This document shows, in pieces, positions 32,822-41,516 of a stretch of 42,729 nt of DNA. The stretch is from NCBI RefSeq assembly GCF_001570605.1, contig NZ_BBXG01000033.1, positions 1 to 42,729 on the forward strand, written 5' to 3'. A program made the position numbers and the translations under genes. Numbering within the stretch: position 1 is the first letter of the stretch; each line of letters starts with the position of its first letter. Origin of the DNA: Herbidospora cretacea (GTDB taxonomy: Bacteria > Actinomycetota > Actinomycetes > Streptosporangiales > Streptosporangiaceae). Below the pieces are notes generated by a model. The model had not been told where the DNA came from. It did no database searches and saw only the letters and a list, made by a program, of their open reading frames with translations.

Positions 32822-34033
32822 GTGAACAGCAAGACCAGTCGCTGGAAACTGCCTTTCGTCACGACCGCCGTCGTGATGACGGCAGTGCTGACGGCATGCT
32901 CGGGAGGGTCGACGCCGACGACGCCGGGGGGCGCCGGGACCGCGGAGGGCGGCGGCGACAAGCCGGCCGTGGCCGCGCCGACGCTGAAGGTGTCACCCGC
33001 GGAGGGCGCGGTGAAGGTCCGGCCCGACAAGAGCGTCGTGGTGGTGGCCGCCGGTGGCGCGCTCGACGAGGTGACCGTCCAGTCGCGGGGCGTCCAGGTC
33101 GAGGGCGAGTTCGACGCCACCCGCACCAAGTGGACCTCCAGCAAGCCGCTCAAGCCCTCCACCACCTACACGGTGTCGGCCAAGGCGACCGGCGCGGGCG
33201 GCCCGGCCGCGCTGACCAGTGAGTTCACCACCCTCAAGCCCAAGCGGGAACTGGCCGTCATCGACATCACGCCCGGCATCAAGGGCGAGACCGTCGGCGT
33301 CGGCATGCCGATCACCGTCACCTTCAACAACGACGTCACCAACAAGGCCGCCGTGGAGTCGGCGCTGGTCGTGGAGTCGCAGAAGAAGGCCGTCGGCGCC
33401 TGGCGGTGGATCTCCGACCGCGTCGTCATGTACCGCACCGCTAAGTACTGGCCGGCCCACCAGAAGGTCGTCTTCAGCGCCGACCTGGCCGGGGTGCGCG
33501 GAGCGGGCGACATGTGGGGCACCAAGTCCTACACCCAGACCATCAAGATCGGCGCCTCGCAGATCGCCAAGGTCGACACCCGCACCCACCAGATGGTCGT
33601 GCGCGTCGACGGCAAGGTGAAGCAGCGGATGCCGATCAGCGCCGGCAAGGGCGACACCCGCGAGTACACCACCACCAGCGGCATCCACCTGACGATGTCC
33701 CGGCACAACCCCGAGATCATGATCTCGCCCGGCAAGAAGGAGGGCGATCCCGGCTACTACAAGGAGATCGTCAACCACGCGGTGCGGATCTCCAACTCGG
33801 GCGAGTACGTCCACTCCGCGCCGTGGTCGGTCGGCTCGCAGGGCCGCGCCAACGTCAGCCACGGCTGCATCAACGCCGGCCCGGTGCAGGCCAAGTGGTA
33901 CTACGACAACTTCCAGCGCGGCGACATCGTCGACATCGTCGGCACCGACCGCGAGCTGGAGTGGAACAACGGCTGGGGCTTCTGGCAGATGTCGTTCGCC
34001 AAGTGGAAGAAGGGCAGCGCCCTGGAGGCGTGA
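32822..34033 (+). CDS. Lipoprotein L,D-transpeptidase with Ig-like domains
   Basis: 403 residues. The start is a lipoprotein signal (PFVTTAVVMTAVLTACSGGS, lipobox LTAC). A Ser/Gly/Thr linker and two Ig-like domains follow (TLKVSPAEGAVKVRPDKS, and GIKGETVGVGMPITVTFNNDVTNKAAVE). The YkuD catalytic domain carries KVDTRTHQMVVRVDGKVKQRMPISAGKG, GIHLTMSRHNPEIM and the active-site HGCxN in NVSHGCINAGPVQAKWYY. These enzymes make 3-3 (LDT) cross-links in actinobacterial peptidoglycan. GTG 32822 has GGGGAG at a good distance. It acts on the outer face of the membrane. Confidence 0.93.
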   Translation: MNSKTSRWKLPFVTTAVVMTAVLTACSGGSTPTTPGGAGTAEGGGDKPAVAAPTLKVSPAEGAVKVRPDKSVVVVAAGGALDEVTVQSRGVQVEGEFDATRTKWTSSKPLKPSTTYTVSAKATGAGGPAALTSEFTTLKPKRELAVIDITPGIKGETVGVGMPITVTFNNDVTNKAAVESALVVESQKKAVGAWRWISDRVVMYRTAKYWPAHQKVVFSADLAGVRGAGDMWGTKSYTQTIKIGASQIAKVDTRTHQMVVRVDGKVKQRMPISAGKGDTREYTTTSGIHLTMSRHNPEIMISPGKKEGDPGYYKEIVNHAVRISNSGEYVHSAPWSVGSQGRANVSHGCINAGPVQAKWYYDNFQRGDIVDIVGTDRELEWNNGWGFWQMSFAKWKKGSALEA

Positions 34034-34041
34034 CCGGAGGC

Positions 34042-34221
34042 CTAACGGACCCCTAGCTGCATCAGGAGAAACACCCCGGCGAACTTGATCACCACGACGC
34101 TGATCACGATGCAGAAGACGATGAAGGCGGGCCGGTGCTCGAAGTGCCTGCCCTCCTTCAGCGGCGGCCGCTTGGCGACGCGGTCGGCGATCCGCTCTTC
34201 GAGGGGCTTACGCGCGAACAT
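34042..34221 (-). CDS. Small single-helix membrane protein
   Basis: 59 residues: a charged N-terminus (MFARKPLEERIADRVAKRPPLKEG) followed by one hydrophobic helix, FIVFCIVISVVVIKFAGVFLLMQLG. ATG 34221 is preceded by a G-rich stretch. It is convergent with the L,D-transpeptidase gene (8-base gap) and divergent from the metallo-hydrolase gene. I do not recognise a family. The clean amphipathic/hydrophobic layout argues for a real gene. Confidence 0.6.
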   Translation of the reverse strand: MFARKPLEERIADRVAKRPPLKEGRHFEHRPAFIVFCIVISVVVIKFAGVFLLMQLGVR

Positions 34222-34257
34222 GACCCCAACGTTACCCGTAGCCGCCACTATGGGGCG

Positions 34258-35025
34258 GTGAAGGTCCACCACCTCAACTGCGGCACGATGCGCCCCCCGG
34301 GCGGTTTCACCCTCGTCTGCCACTGCCTGCTCCTGGAGACCCCGCGCGGCCTGTGCCTGGTCGACACCGGCTTCGGCCGGGGAGAGGCGGCCTTCGGCGC
34401 GCTCCCCGGCTACTACCGGCGGCTGGTCCGCCCGGCGCTGGCGCAGGAAGAGAGCGCCCACCACCAGGTGACCGCGCTGGGCCATGATCCGCGCGATGTC
34501 CGCGACATCGTGGTGACCCACCTGGACGTCGACCACGCGGGCGGCCTGCGTGACTTCCCCTGGGCGCGCGTCCACCTCCACGCCGCCGAGCACGCCGCCG
34601 CCACCCGGCCCGCCCGGCCCGCCGACCGGAACAGATACCGGGCCCGCCAGTGGGAGCACGGCGTCGACTGGATGACCTACGACGACCGCGGCGGCGACAC
34701 CCTGTTCGGCCTGTCGGCCATCCGCCCCCTGCACGACCTGCCCGGCCTGGCCCTCATCCCCCTGGCCGGTCATTCGCGCGGCCACTCGGGCGTGGCCGTC
34801 GACACCGGCGACGGCTGGCTCCTGCACGCCGGGGACGCCTACTGGTTCCACGGCGAGGTCGCCCCCCGCCCCCACTGCCCCCTCGCCCTGTCCCTCACCC
34901 AGCGCCTGATCGCCGACGACCACCGGGCGCGCACCGAGAACCTGTCCCGCCTGCGCGACCTGCCGGCGGAGGTACGCCTGTTCAGCGCCCACGACCCGCA
35001 CGAACTGGACCTGGCCCTCACCTAG
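34258..35025 (+). CDS. Metallo-beta-lactamase-fold hydrolase
   Basis: 255 residues. IVVTHLDVDHAGGLRDFPWARVHLHAAEH has the HxxxDH zinc motif (HLDVDH), followed by LIPLAGHSRGHSGVAVDTGDGWLLHAGDAYW, which gives the next His and the bridging Asp, and SAHDPHELDLAL, the last His. Overall similarity is to the AHL-lactonase-like branch of the MBL fold. The true substrate is unknown; quorum-signal hydrolysis is only one option. The start at GTG 34258 fits the beginning of the fold (KVHHLNCGTMRPPGGF). Confidence 0.85.
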   Translation: MKVHHLNCGTMRPPGGFTLVCHCLLLETPRGLCLVDTGFGRGEAAFGALPGYYRRLVRPALAQEESAHHQVTALGHDPRDVRDIVVTHLDVDHAGGLRDFPWARVHLHAAEHAAATRPARPADRNRYRARQWEHGVDWMTYDDRGGDTLFGLSAIRPLHDLPGLALIPLAGHSRGHSGVAVDTGDGWLLHAGDAYWFHGEVAPRPHCPLALSLTQRLIADDHRARTENLSRLRDLPAEVRLFSAHDPHELDLALT

Positions 35026-35164
35026 TTACGATGGGCAGGCGCACGCAGGGCGCCGCCGATCCGCGGGAAGGGCCGAGCCCACCTGAGATTCACCCCACAG
35101 CCCGGCCCGACCTCTTTTCCGGCCTGATCACCGCGGATGCCAGGCCCGAGGAATCGAGGTTCCG

Positions 35165-36610
35165 GTGCCCATCGACCGCCTGCCCGACAACCCCAGCCTG
35201 GAGCACCTCCGCAAGCAGGCCAAAACCCTCCTCCAGCACGTGAGAGCGGGCGCCCCCGAGGCTCTGGGACTGCTCGCCGAGTTCCACCCCCGCCCCCCGC
35301 AGACGGCCAGGCTGGCGGACGCCCAGCTGGTCACCGCCCGCAGGTACGGCTTCGCGAGCTGGCCCCGCCTGAAGGCCCACCTGGACACGGTGGCGCGCTA
35401 CTCCCGCTCCCCCCACCGGGTGGAGGCGAGCGCGGAGCTCCCGCAGGAGTTCCTGCGCCTGGCCTGCCTCACCTACGGCGCCGACCATCCCGGCCGGACC
35501 GGCGGAGCCGACCTGCTGCTGGCCCGCCACCCCGACCTGGCCACCGCGACCGTCTTCACCCTGGCCGCCACCGGCTCGGCCGACGCCCTCGCCGGCCTTT
35601 TGGCCGCGAACCCGGCGCTCGCCCGCACCCAGGGCGGCCCCTTCGGCTGGGAGCCCCTGCTCTACCTGGCCTACGCCCGCCTCGCCGCTCCGGGCCGTCC
35701 CGTGGAGGCGGCCCGGCTGCTGCTGGAGCACGGCGCCGACCCCGACGCCGGGTTCCTGTGGGACGGCCTGACCTCCCCGTTCACCGCGCTGACCGGCGCG
35801 TTCGGCGGCGGCGAAGGCGACCAGCCGCCCCACCCGGAAGGGCCGGCGCTGGCCCGGCTGCTGCTGGAGCACGGCGCCGACCCCAACGACGCCCAGACCC
35901 TCTACAACCGGGGCCTGGGCGGCACCTTCTCCGACGACGCCGCCCACCTGCGGCTGCTCCTGGAGTTCGGCCTGGGCCGCGACCGGGGCGGCCCGTGGCG
36001 GGCGCGGCTCGGCCCCACGCTGCCCTCTCCCCGGCAGCTGCTGCGCGAGGAGCTGGCCACCGCCGCCCTGCGCGGCGGCCCCGCCCGCACCCGGCTCCTG
36101 CTCGCCCACGGCGTCGAGGCCGACGGCCGGGGACAGCACCCGGCCTTCGGCGGCCGCACCCCCTACGAGCTGGCGCTGCTCAACGGCCACACCGAGGTCG
36201 CCGAGCTGCTGGCCGCCGCGGGCGCCTCAGCGCGTCTGGAGGGGATGGAGGCCTTCGTCGCCGCGTGCATGCGCGCCGACGCCGCCGCCGTGGCCGCCCT
36301 GGGTCCCGCCCTGCTGGCGCGGGCCCTGGCCGACCACCCGGAGCTGATCAACCGGGCCGCCGGGCAGCGCAAGACGGCGGCCGTGTCGCTCCTGGCGGAC
36401 CTGGGCTTCGACGTCGACCACCTGCACGCCTCGACCCCGCTTCACGACGCCGCCTGGAACGACGACGTGGAGACGGCGGCCGCGCTGCTCCGCCTCGGCG
36501 CCGACCCGACGATCAAGGACACCCGTTTCGGCGCCACGCCCCTCGGCTGGGCCGAACACGGCGGCAGGCACCGGGTGGCGGCCCTCCTGCGTGACCGCGC
36601 GACCCGCTGA
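35165..36610 (+). CDS. Ankyrin-repeat protein
   Basis: 481 residues. It starts with a helical module (LPDNPSLEHLRKQAKTLLQHVRAGAPEAL, then LADAQLVTARRYGFASWPRLKAHLDTV) found in many actinomycete ankyrin proteins. At least six ankyrin-like units follow, such as EAARLLLEHGADPDAG, ALARLLLEHGADPNDA, TPYELALLNGHTEVAELLAAAGA and TPLHDAAWNDDVETAAALLRLGADPTIKD. No signal peptide or catalytic domain is seen. Ankyrin repeats bind proteins; the partner is unknown. The GTG start has GAGG upstream. Confidence 0.88.
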   Translation: MPIDRLPDNPSLEHLRKQAKTLLQHVRAGAPEALGLLAEFHPRPPQTARLADAQLVTARRYGFASWPRLKAHLDTVARYSRSPHRVEASAELPQEFLRLACLTYGADHPGRTGGADLLLARHPDLATATVFTLAATGSADALAGLLAANPALARTQGGPFGWEPLLYLAYARLAAPGRPVEAARLLLEHGADPDAGFLWDGLTSPFTALTGAFGGGEGDQPPHPEGPALARLLLEHGADPNDAQTLYNRGLGGTFSDDAAHLRLLLEFGLGRDRGGPWRARLGPTLPSPRQLLREELATAALRGGPARTRLLLAHGVEADGRGQHPAFGGRTPYELALLNGHTEVAELLAAAGASARLEGMEAFVAACMRADAAAVAALGPALLARALADHPELINRAAGQRKTAAVSLLADLGFDVDHLHASTPLHDAAWNDDVETAAALLRLGADPTIKDTRFGATPLGWAEHGGRHRVAALLRDRATR

Positions 36611-36697
36611 CCGGTCGTCGTCGCGGCGTCGCCCTGGCGCGGCCGGTGGCCGCCGGATGCGGCGCGGTCCGGCGGCGGCGGGCGGCGCCGGGGCGGG

Positions 36698-36713
36698 CGG
36701 AGCCGTAACGGAA
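36698..36713 (-). repeat. GC-rich intergenic repeat, copy A
   Basis: The minus strand reads CTTCCGTTACGGCTCC, identical to 40745-40760 on the plus strand, and both continue into about 90 bases of C/G-rich sequence. Both copies sit between convergent genes. CCGTTACGG inside the repeat is itself palindromic. Confidence 0.6.
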
Positions 36714-36730
36714 GCGCGCCTTTCGAGGCC

Positions 36731-37459
36731 TCAGCGCAGGGCGGCGCCGAGCGGGGTGTCCTCGGCCGGGTCCAGCAGCGGGTCCAGGACGATCGGGAGC
36801 TGGGACATGAAGCGCGGCCGGGTGCCGTGGTGGGTCTGGGCGGCGTGCACGAGCAGCGGGTGGCAGATGTAGACGTCGCCCGGCTCGCCGGTGGCGTGGG
36901 CGAGGGGGCGGTGGCGGCTGACCTCCTCCAGCGCGGCGGCGCTGGCCATCAGGTCGGCTTGGTCGTCGCCCAGAAGGGCGGCGACGTCGCGCTGGGAACC
37001 GGCGCGGATGCGGGTGGGGGCGTCGTCGGGGCCGACCTCGGAGAACAGGGTGAGCAGCAGCAGGCTGCGCGACCGGACCGCGATCTTCGACCAGTCGGGG
37101 CCGGAGTTGAGGTCGATGTGCCAGCCGGTGTCCCCGGCGTCGGGCCGGTCGGGGAAGCGCACCGGGATGTTGCCCAGGGTGGTGCGCCCGCCCCAGCGGC
37201 CCGGCCCGGCGATCTGGTCCAGCGCCCCGGCCAGCCGGGGGGAGCCGATCATCTGGCCGAAGGGCCCGAACCCGGCGTGGTCGGCGGTCCAGACGACCGG
37301 CTGGGTCCAGCCTGCCGGGTCGTCGGGGGACAGGCCGATCTGCTGCCACAGGATGGCGCGGGCGGCGTCGGCGACCTCACGCGGGACGATCGCAGGCAGT
37401 TTCAGGAAGCCGTCGCGGGCGAAGGCGTCGAGGTCGGCGGGGGTGAAGGGCGGGGTCAT
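36731..37459 (-). CDS. Phytanoyl-CoA dioxygenase (PhyH) family oxygenase
   Basis: 242 residues with AFARDGFLKLPAIVPREVADAARA at the start, the iron-binding HxD in DTGWHIDLNSGPDWSK and the distal His in GDVYICHPLLVHAAQTHHGTRPRFMSQ. These are Fe(II)/2-oxoglutarate hydroxylases that act on acyl or small-molecule substrates. It begins 3 bases after the carboxylesterase stop, so the two are in one operon. The substrate is unknown; ester cleavage plus hydroxylation of one compound would fit. The 120-bp stretch beyond its stop holds the GC-rich repeat. Confidence 0.88.
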   Translation of the reverse strand: MTPPFTPADLDAFARDGFLKLPAIVPREVADAARAILWQQIGLSPDDPAGWTQPVVWTADHAGFGPFGQMIGSPRLAGALDQIAGPGRWGGRTTLGNIPVRFPDRPDAGDTGWHIDLNSGPDWSKIAVRSRSLLLLTLFSEVGPDDAPTRIRAGSQRDVAALLGDDQADLMASAAALEEVSRHRPLAHATGEPGDVYICHPLLVHAAQTHHGTRPRFMSQLPIVLDPLLDPAEDTPLGAALR

Positions 37460-37462
37460 GGG

Positions 37463-38941
37463 TCACTTTCCGGTGAGCAGCGGGAGGGCGGGGAAGGTGT
37501 GGTCGCGCCAGAGCAGGCGCGAGGCCTCCTCCGGGTAGGGCAGGAGCGCCGGGGAGGCGTCGAAGACCTGGGTGAGGCGGCGGCCGTCGTAGGCGGGCCA
37601 GCCGGGGTCGCCGGTGGCCGCGAACGCCGTCCACGCCCGGCGCATCCGCGCCGACAGCGCCTGGGCCTCCGGTGAGGGTTCGCCGATGAGCATCGCGGTC
37701 TGGCCGCTTGCCAGGTTGCCGAACACCAGCGGCACGTCCAGGCCGTGGCAGGCGCCGAGCGCGCCGCCCATCCCGGGGGCGGGCCAGGTCAACTCGAACA
37801 GGTGGGCCCGGCCGCCGCCGGCGGTCTGCGCCTCGGCCAGGTGCAGGCTCGGCATCCGGAACAGCCAGTCGCCGTTGACGAGCTCATACAGCTCCTCGTC
37901 GGTGGCGTGCGGGAACGCCGCCCGGTAGTCGCCCGGCGCCAGCACCGCCAGCGCGGTGTCGGCCTGTTCGCGGGTGACCTGGCCCAGGACGCCGTCGATG
38001 AGGCTGAACAGCCGGTGCTCCTCGCGGGTGTGCCCGGCCAGCAGCGGGATGTCGCGGGCGGCCCCGGCGGCCAGCGCCTCCCACGGCGTGCACGGCAGGA
38101 CCTCGCCGTCGACGACCGGCGCGAACGGGATCGGCCGGTAGGTGATCCGCCCCCACTCCTTCGAACGGTGGGTCATCTTGGCGAAGACGGCGTCCCCGGC
38201 GGCGGGCAGCAGGTCCGGCTCCACCGCCGCCAGGTCCGCCGCCGTGGGGGCCACGCCGAGTTCGGCGGCGAACGCGGCGGCCAGGTCGGCGGCCAGGGCG
38301 GGGGAGAAGAACGTCCCGGGGACGCTCTGGGCGATCGCCCGGTGCAGCAGCCCGGCGGCGCGGGGCATGGCCAGCAGCGCGGCGACCGACCCGCCGCCCG
38401 CCGACTGGCCGAACACCGTGACGTTGCCGGGGTCGCCGCCGAACGCGGCGACGGCGTCGCGGACCCATTCCAGCGCGGCGACCTGGTCGAGCAGCCCCCG
38501 GTTGGCGGGCGCGCCGCCGATGTGGGCGAACCCCTCGACGCCGTGGCGGTAGTTGAGGGTGACCACGACGGCGCCGGTGGCGGCCAGGTGGGCGGCGTCG
38601 TAGTCGGGCAGGCCGGAGTGGCCCATGGCGTAGCCGCCGCCGGGGATCCACACCATCACCGGCAGCCGGGCGGCCGGGTCGGGGGTCCAGACGTTGAGCG
38701 TCAGCCAGTCGTCCCCGCCGTCGCCGCCGCCTGTGGCCAGGACCCCCGACTGCGGGGGCGGCGGCCCGAAGGCCAGGGCGGGGCGCACCCCCTCCCAGGC
38801 CGGGACGGGGTGGGGCGCGGCGAACCGCAGCGCCCCCACCGGCGGCTGGGCGAACGGGACGCCGCGGAAGACCGCCAGGCCCGCCTCACGGGTGCCGCTC
38901 AGGACACCGGAGGGGGTGCGGACGTGCGCTGTGTTCGCCAT
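37463..38941 (-). CDS. Type B carboxylesterase/para-nitrobenzyl esterase
   Basis: 492 residues. AVFRGVPFAQPPVGALRF is near the start, and the oxyanion region RLPVMVWIPGGGYAMGHSG follows. VTVFGQSAGGGSVAALLAMP holds the nucleophile Ser, the Glu lies in LAGHTREEHRLF, and the His in LGACHGLDVPLVFG. Type B carboxylesterases split esters of varied size. No signal peptide is evident, so it is cytoplasmic. It is followed at once by the PhyH gene. Its start is divergent from nothing close; the upstream gene reads in the same direction with a 57-bp gap. Confidence 0.9.
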   Translation of the reverse strand: MANTAHVRTPSGVLSGTREAGLAVFRGVPFAQPPVGALRFAAPHPVPAWEGVRPALAFGPPPPQSGVLATGGGDGGDDWLTLNVWTPDPAARLPVMVWIPGGGYAMGHSGLPDYDAAHLAATGAVVVTLNYRHGVEGFAHIGGAPANRGLLDQVAALEWVRDAVAAFGGDPGNVTVFGQSAGGGSVAALLAMPRAAGLLHRAIAQSVPGTFFSPALAADLAAAFAAELGVAPTAADLAAVEPDLLPAAGDAVFAKMTHRSKEWGRITYRPIPFAPVVDGEVLPCTPWEALAAGAARDIPLLAGHTREEHRLFSLIDGVLGQVTREQADTALAVLAPGDYRAAFPHATDEELYELVNGDWLFRMPSLHLAEAQTAGGGRAHLFELTWPAPGMGGALGACHGLDVPLVFGNLASGQTAMLIGEPSPEAQALSARMRRAWTAFAATGDPGWPAYDGRRLTQVFDASPALLPYPEEASRLLWRDHTFPALPLLTGK

Positions 38942-38998
38942 GCGGCCGAGAATCCCAGCGCGCTACGCGGGCGGGCAAACCATTTAGGGCCACTTCGC

Positions 38999-40003
38999 CT
39001 ACACGAGGGTGAGCTGACGGTCGGGGGAGCGGCGGCGTCTCCACTGCTTGGAGGTCCGGCCGATCCCGTAGGCCGCCGCCAGCGCCTCGACCTGCGCGGT
39101 GATCCGCGCCCGGTAGTCGGCGGGCGTCACCGGCCCGCCGCCGTAGAGTTCCTCGTAGCGGGGCACCAGCCCCGGATGCTCCCGGCCGAGCCAGCCCAGG
39201 AACGCCTCGCGGGCCCCGGCCGGCAGCCGCAGCACGCCGGGGACCAGGGACACCGCGCCCGCCTCGGCCGCCCGCCGGACCGTCGCCTGCAGATGGTCGC
39301 CCGAGTCGGTGATCAGCGGCAGGATGGGCGCCATCAGCACTCCGCACGGCACCCCCGCCTCGTTCAGCGTCGCGCAGATCTCCAGCCGCCGCTGCGGGGA
39401 GACCCCGCCGGGTTCCAGGCCGCGCCGCAGCCGGTCGTCGACGAACCCGACCGACACCGCCACCGACACCCGGGTCACCTTGGCGGCCTCGCGTAACAGC
39501 GGCAGGTCACGCAGGACGAGCGGGCTCTTGGTCAGCACCGTGAACGGGTTGGCGGCGTCGGCCAGCGCCTTGATGACCTTCGGCATGAGCTGGTAGACCT
39601 CTTCGACGCCCTGGTAGCAGTCGCCGTTGAGCCCCAGCGCGACCGGCTCGCCCCGCCAGCGGGCCGCGCCCAGCTCCCGCCGCAGCCGGTCGGCCAGATC
39701 GGTCTTCACCACGATCTTGGTGTCGAAGTCGTCGCCGGTGTCGAGCCCGAGATAGCGGTGGCCCTTGCGCGCGGCGCAGTAGCGGCAGCCCGTGCGGCAG
39801 CCGCGGTAGGGGCTGACCGCCCACGCGTAGGGCAGTTCGGCCGCGGCCGGGACGGCCTCGATCGCGGTGCGGGCGGCCACCTCGTAGCAGGTGATGTCGC
39901 CGAACTCGCGGGTGATGGCCTGCCGTTCGACCCGGGGGCGCGCGGGCCCGGCCTCGTGCAGGGTGGGTGCGTCCCAACGCATACCGCACAGTAGAACACG
40001 CAT
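38999..40003 (-). CDS. Rv2578c-family radical SAM protein
   Basis: 334 residues. VSPYRGCRTGCRYCAARKGHRYLG near residue 82 has the CxxxCxxC cluster motif for the [4Fe-4S] centre. RGEPVALGLNGDCYQGVEEVYQLMPKVIKALADAANPFTVLTKSPLVLRDLPLL and VGFVDDRLRRGLEPGGVSPQRRLE follow the SPL/Rv2578c pattern. This actinobacterial family is uncharacterised, although distantly related to spore photoproduct lyase-like proteins. ATG 40003 has a GGGGG box ahead; ATG 39982 is the other choice. The C-terminus is strongly basic (KQWRRRRSPDRQ), which might contact nucleic acid. Confidence 0.88.
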   Translation of the reverse strand: MRVLLCGMRWDAPTLHEAGPARPRVERQAITREFGDITCYEVAARTAIEAVPAAAELPYAWAVSPYRGCRTGCRYCAARKGHRYLGLDTGDDFDTKIVVKTDLADRLRRELGAARWRGEPVALGLNGDCYQGVEEVYQLMPKVIKALADAANPFTVLTKSPLVLRDLPLLREAAKVTRVSVAVSVGFVDDRLRRGLEPGGVSPQRRLEICATLNEAGVPCGVLMAPILPLITDSGDHLQATVRRAAEAGAVSLVPGVLRLPAGAREAFLGWLGREHPGLVPRYEELYGGGPVTPADYRARITAQVEALAAAYGIGRTSKQWRRRRSPDRQLTLV

Positions 40004-40079
40004 TCGACCCCCTTCGCCAGTCGGACGCGCGCACCGATAACGTGTCACAAAAGGTGCAAAGAACGTGAAAGGAACAGCT

Positions 40080-40403
40080 GTGGCGTGGATTTTCCTGGCG
40101 GGAGCCATCGTGTCCGAGGTGCTCGCCACGACCGCGCTGAAACTCAGCAACGGCTTCTCCCACAAACTCTGGTCGGTCGTCGTGGTGGTCGGCTACGTCG
40201 CCTCCTTCGCGCTGCTGTCACGGGCGCTGAAACTCCAGATGCCCGTCGGCGTCGCCTACGCCGTCTGGGCCGGCGTCGGCACCGCCGTCATCGCGACCAT
40301 CGGCGCGCTGTTCCTGGGGGAGACCATGACCCTGGTCAAAGCGGGCGGCATCGCCCTCATCATCAGCGGGGTCGTGCTGCTGAACCTGTCGGGAGGGCAC
40401 TGA
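40080..40403 (+). CDS. Small multidrug resistance (SMR) transporter
   Basis: 107 residues, the standard length. Four helices are evident, beginning VAWIFLAGAIVSEVLATTALKLS, which carries the essential membrane Glu (residue ~13 or 14). PVGVAYAVWAGVGTAVIATIGALFLGE and ALIISGVVLLNLSG follow. SMR proteins export quaternary ammonium compounds or guanidinium in exchange for protons as dimers. GTG 40080 was chosen because AAAGGA sits at the right distance and the family starts at xAWxxL; GTG 40065 would add five residues. It is a single gene, so it is homodimeric if active. Confidence 0.92.
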   Translation: MAWIFLAGAIVSEVLATTALKLSNGFSHKLWSVVVVVGYVASFALLSRALKLQMPVGVAYAVWAGVGTAVIATIGALFLGETMTLVKAGGIALIISGVVLLNLSGGH

Positions 40404-40417
40404 CGTAGGGTCGAGGT

Positions 40418-40735
40418 GTGATCTTCCATCTCGCGCTGGCCTCCGACTGGGCCCACGCCCAGCCCGACGGGGAATACCGGATCTCCACCCGGGGACGCAC
40501 CCTGGAACAGGAGGGCTTCATCCACGCCTCCCGCGACCTGCCCCAGGCCCGCGCGGTGGCGGCCCGCTTCTACGCCGACGTCACCGAGCCGCTGCTGCTC
40601 CTGCACATCGACGAGACCCGCCTGCAGGTCCCCGTCGTCCTGGAGACCCCGCCCGGCTCGGCCGAGGAGTTCCCCCACATCTACGGCCCGCTCCCGATCC
40701 CGGCCGTGGCCGCCGTGACCCCGTTCACCATCTGA
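40418..40735 (+). CDS. DUF952 family protein
   Basis: 105 residues: IFHLALASDWAHAQPDGEYRISTRGRTLEQEGFIHASRDLPQARAVAARFY, LLLLHIDETRLQVPVVLETPPGS and FPHIYGPLPIPAVAAVTPF. This is the full DUF952 pattern (H-x-A-x-x-x-W, EGFIHAS, FPHIYGPL), an ADP-ribosyltransferase-like fold with no confirmed activity. It starts 15 bases after the SMR gene, suggesting cotranscription. Confidence 0.88.
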   Translation: MIFHLALASDWAHAQPDGEYRISTRGRTLEQEGFIHASRDLPQARAVAARFYADVTEPLLLLHIDETRLQVPVVLETPPGSAEEFPHIYGPLPIPAVAAVTPFTI

Positions 40736-40744
40736 CAAGCTCTT

Positions 40745-40840
40745 CTTCCGTTACGGCTCCCGCCTGCCGCGGCCCCGGCCGCCGCCCCGGCCCGCGCCCG
40801 CGACCGGCGCCGACCGGCCGCGGGAGCGGGCCCCGCGACG
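40745..40840 (+). repeat. GC-rich intergenic repeat, copy B
   Basis: Starts with CTTCCGTTACGGCTCC (40745-40760), the exact reverse complement of 36698-36713, and continues with a C/G-rich tract that includes GACCGGCGCCGACCGGCC. It fills the gap between the convergent DUF952 and response-regulator genes, so it may act as a terminator or extragenic repeat. Confidence 0.55.
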
Positions 40841-40844
40841 GCTC

Positions 40845-41516
40845 TCACTCCTCGAAGGCCACCGCGCCGGCCTCATAGGCCACGATCGCCGCCTGAACCC
40901 GGTTGGCCACCCCCAGCCGGGTCAGGATCGCGCTCACATACGTCTTCACGGTCCCCTCCGTCAGCCGCAGCGACCGGGCGATCGCCTGGTTCGACAGCCC
41001 CGCCCCGACCAGCTCCAGCACCTCCCGCTCCCGCGGCGTCAGCCCCGCCACCCGCCCGCGCGCCGCCGCCGCCCGCCCCGAGTCGCGGTTGTTCAGCTCG
41101 GCGATCACCCGCGCCGCCACCTTCGGCGACAGGTAGGCCGCCCCGCCCGCCACGGCGTGGATCCCCGCCAGCAGCTCCCGCGGATCACCCGACTTCAGCA
41201 GGAACCCGCCCGCCCCGACCTTCAGCGCCCGGGCGATGTACTCGTCCTCACCGAACGTCGTCAGCATCACCACCCCCGTCGCCGGAGCCAGCCGCCGGAT
41301 CTCGGCGGCGGCCGCCAGCCCGTCCAGGACCGGCATCCGGATGTCCATCAGCACCACGTCGGGCCGGTGCGCCAGCGCCCCCGCCACCGCCTGGCGCCCG
41401 TCGCCCGCCTCGGCCACCACGTCGATCCCCGCATCGGCGTCCAGGATCGCCCGCACCCCCGCCCGGATGAGCATCTCGTCATCGGCCAGCAGCACCCTGA
41501 TCGTCGCGGCGCTCAC
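40845..41516 (-). CDS. NarL/LuxR-type response regulator
   Basis: 223 residues. The receiver domain has RVLLADDEMLIRAGVRAIL, the phospho-acceptor Asp in PDVVLMDIRMPVLDG, the Thr in VVMLTTFGEDEYI and the Lys in GGFLLKSGDPRELL. The DNA-binding domain is LTPREREVLELVGAGLSNQAIARSLRLTEGTVKTYVSAILTRLGVANRVQAA. Its start overlaps the kinase stop as ATGA, so the pair is translated together. Targets are unknown; no obvious target operon adjoins it. Confidence 0.94.
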   Translation of the reverse strand: MSAATIRVLLADDEMLIRAGVRAILDADAGIDVVAEAGDGRQAVAGALAHRPDVVLMDIRMPVLDGLAAAAEIRRLAPATGVVMLTTFGEDEYIARALKVGAGGFLLKSGDPRELLAGIHAVAGGAAYLSPKVAARVIAELNNRDSGRAAAARGRVAGLTPREREVLELVGAGLSNQAIARSLRLTEGTVKTYVSAILTRLGVANRVQAAIVAYEAGAVAFEE

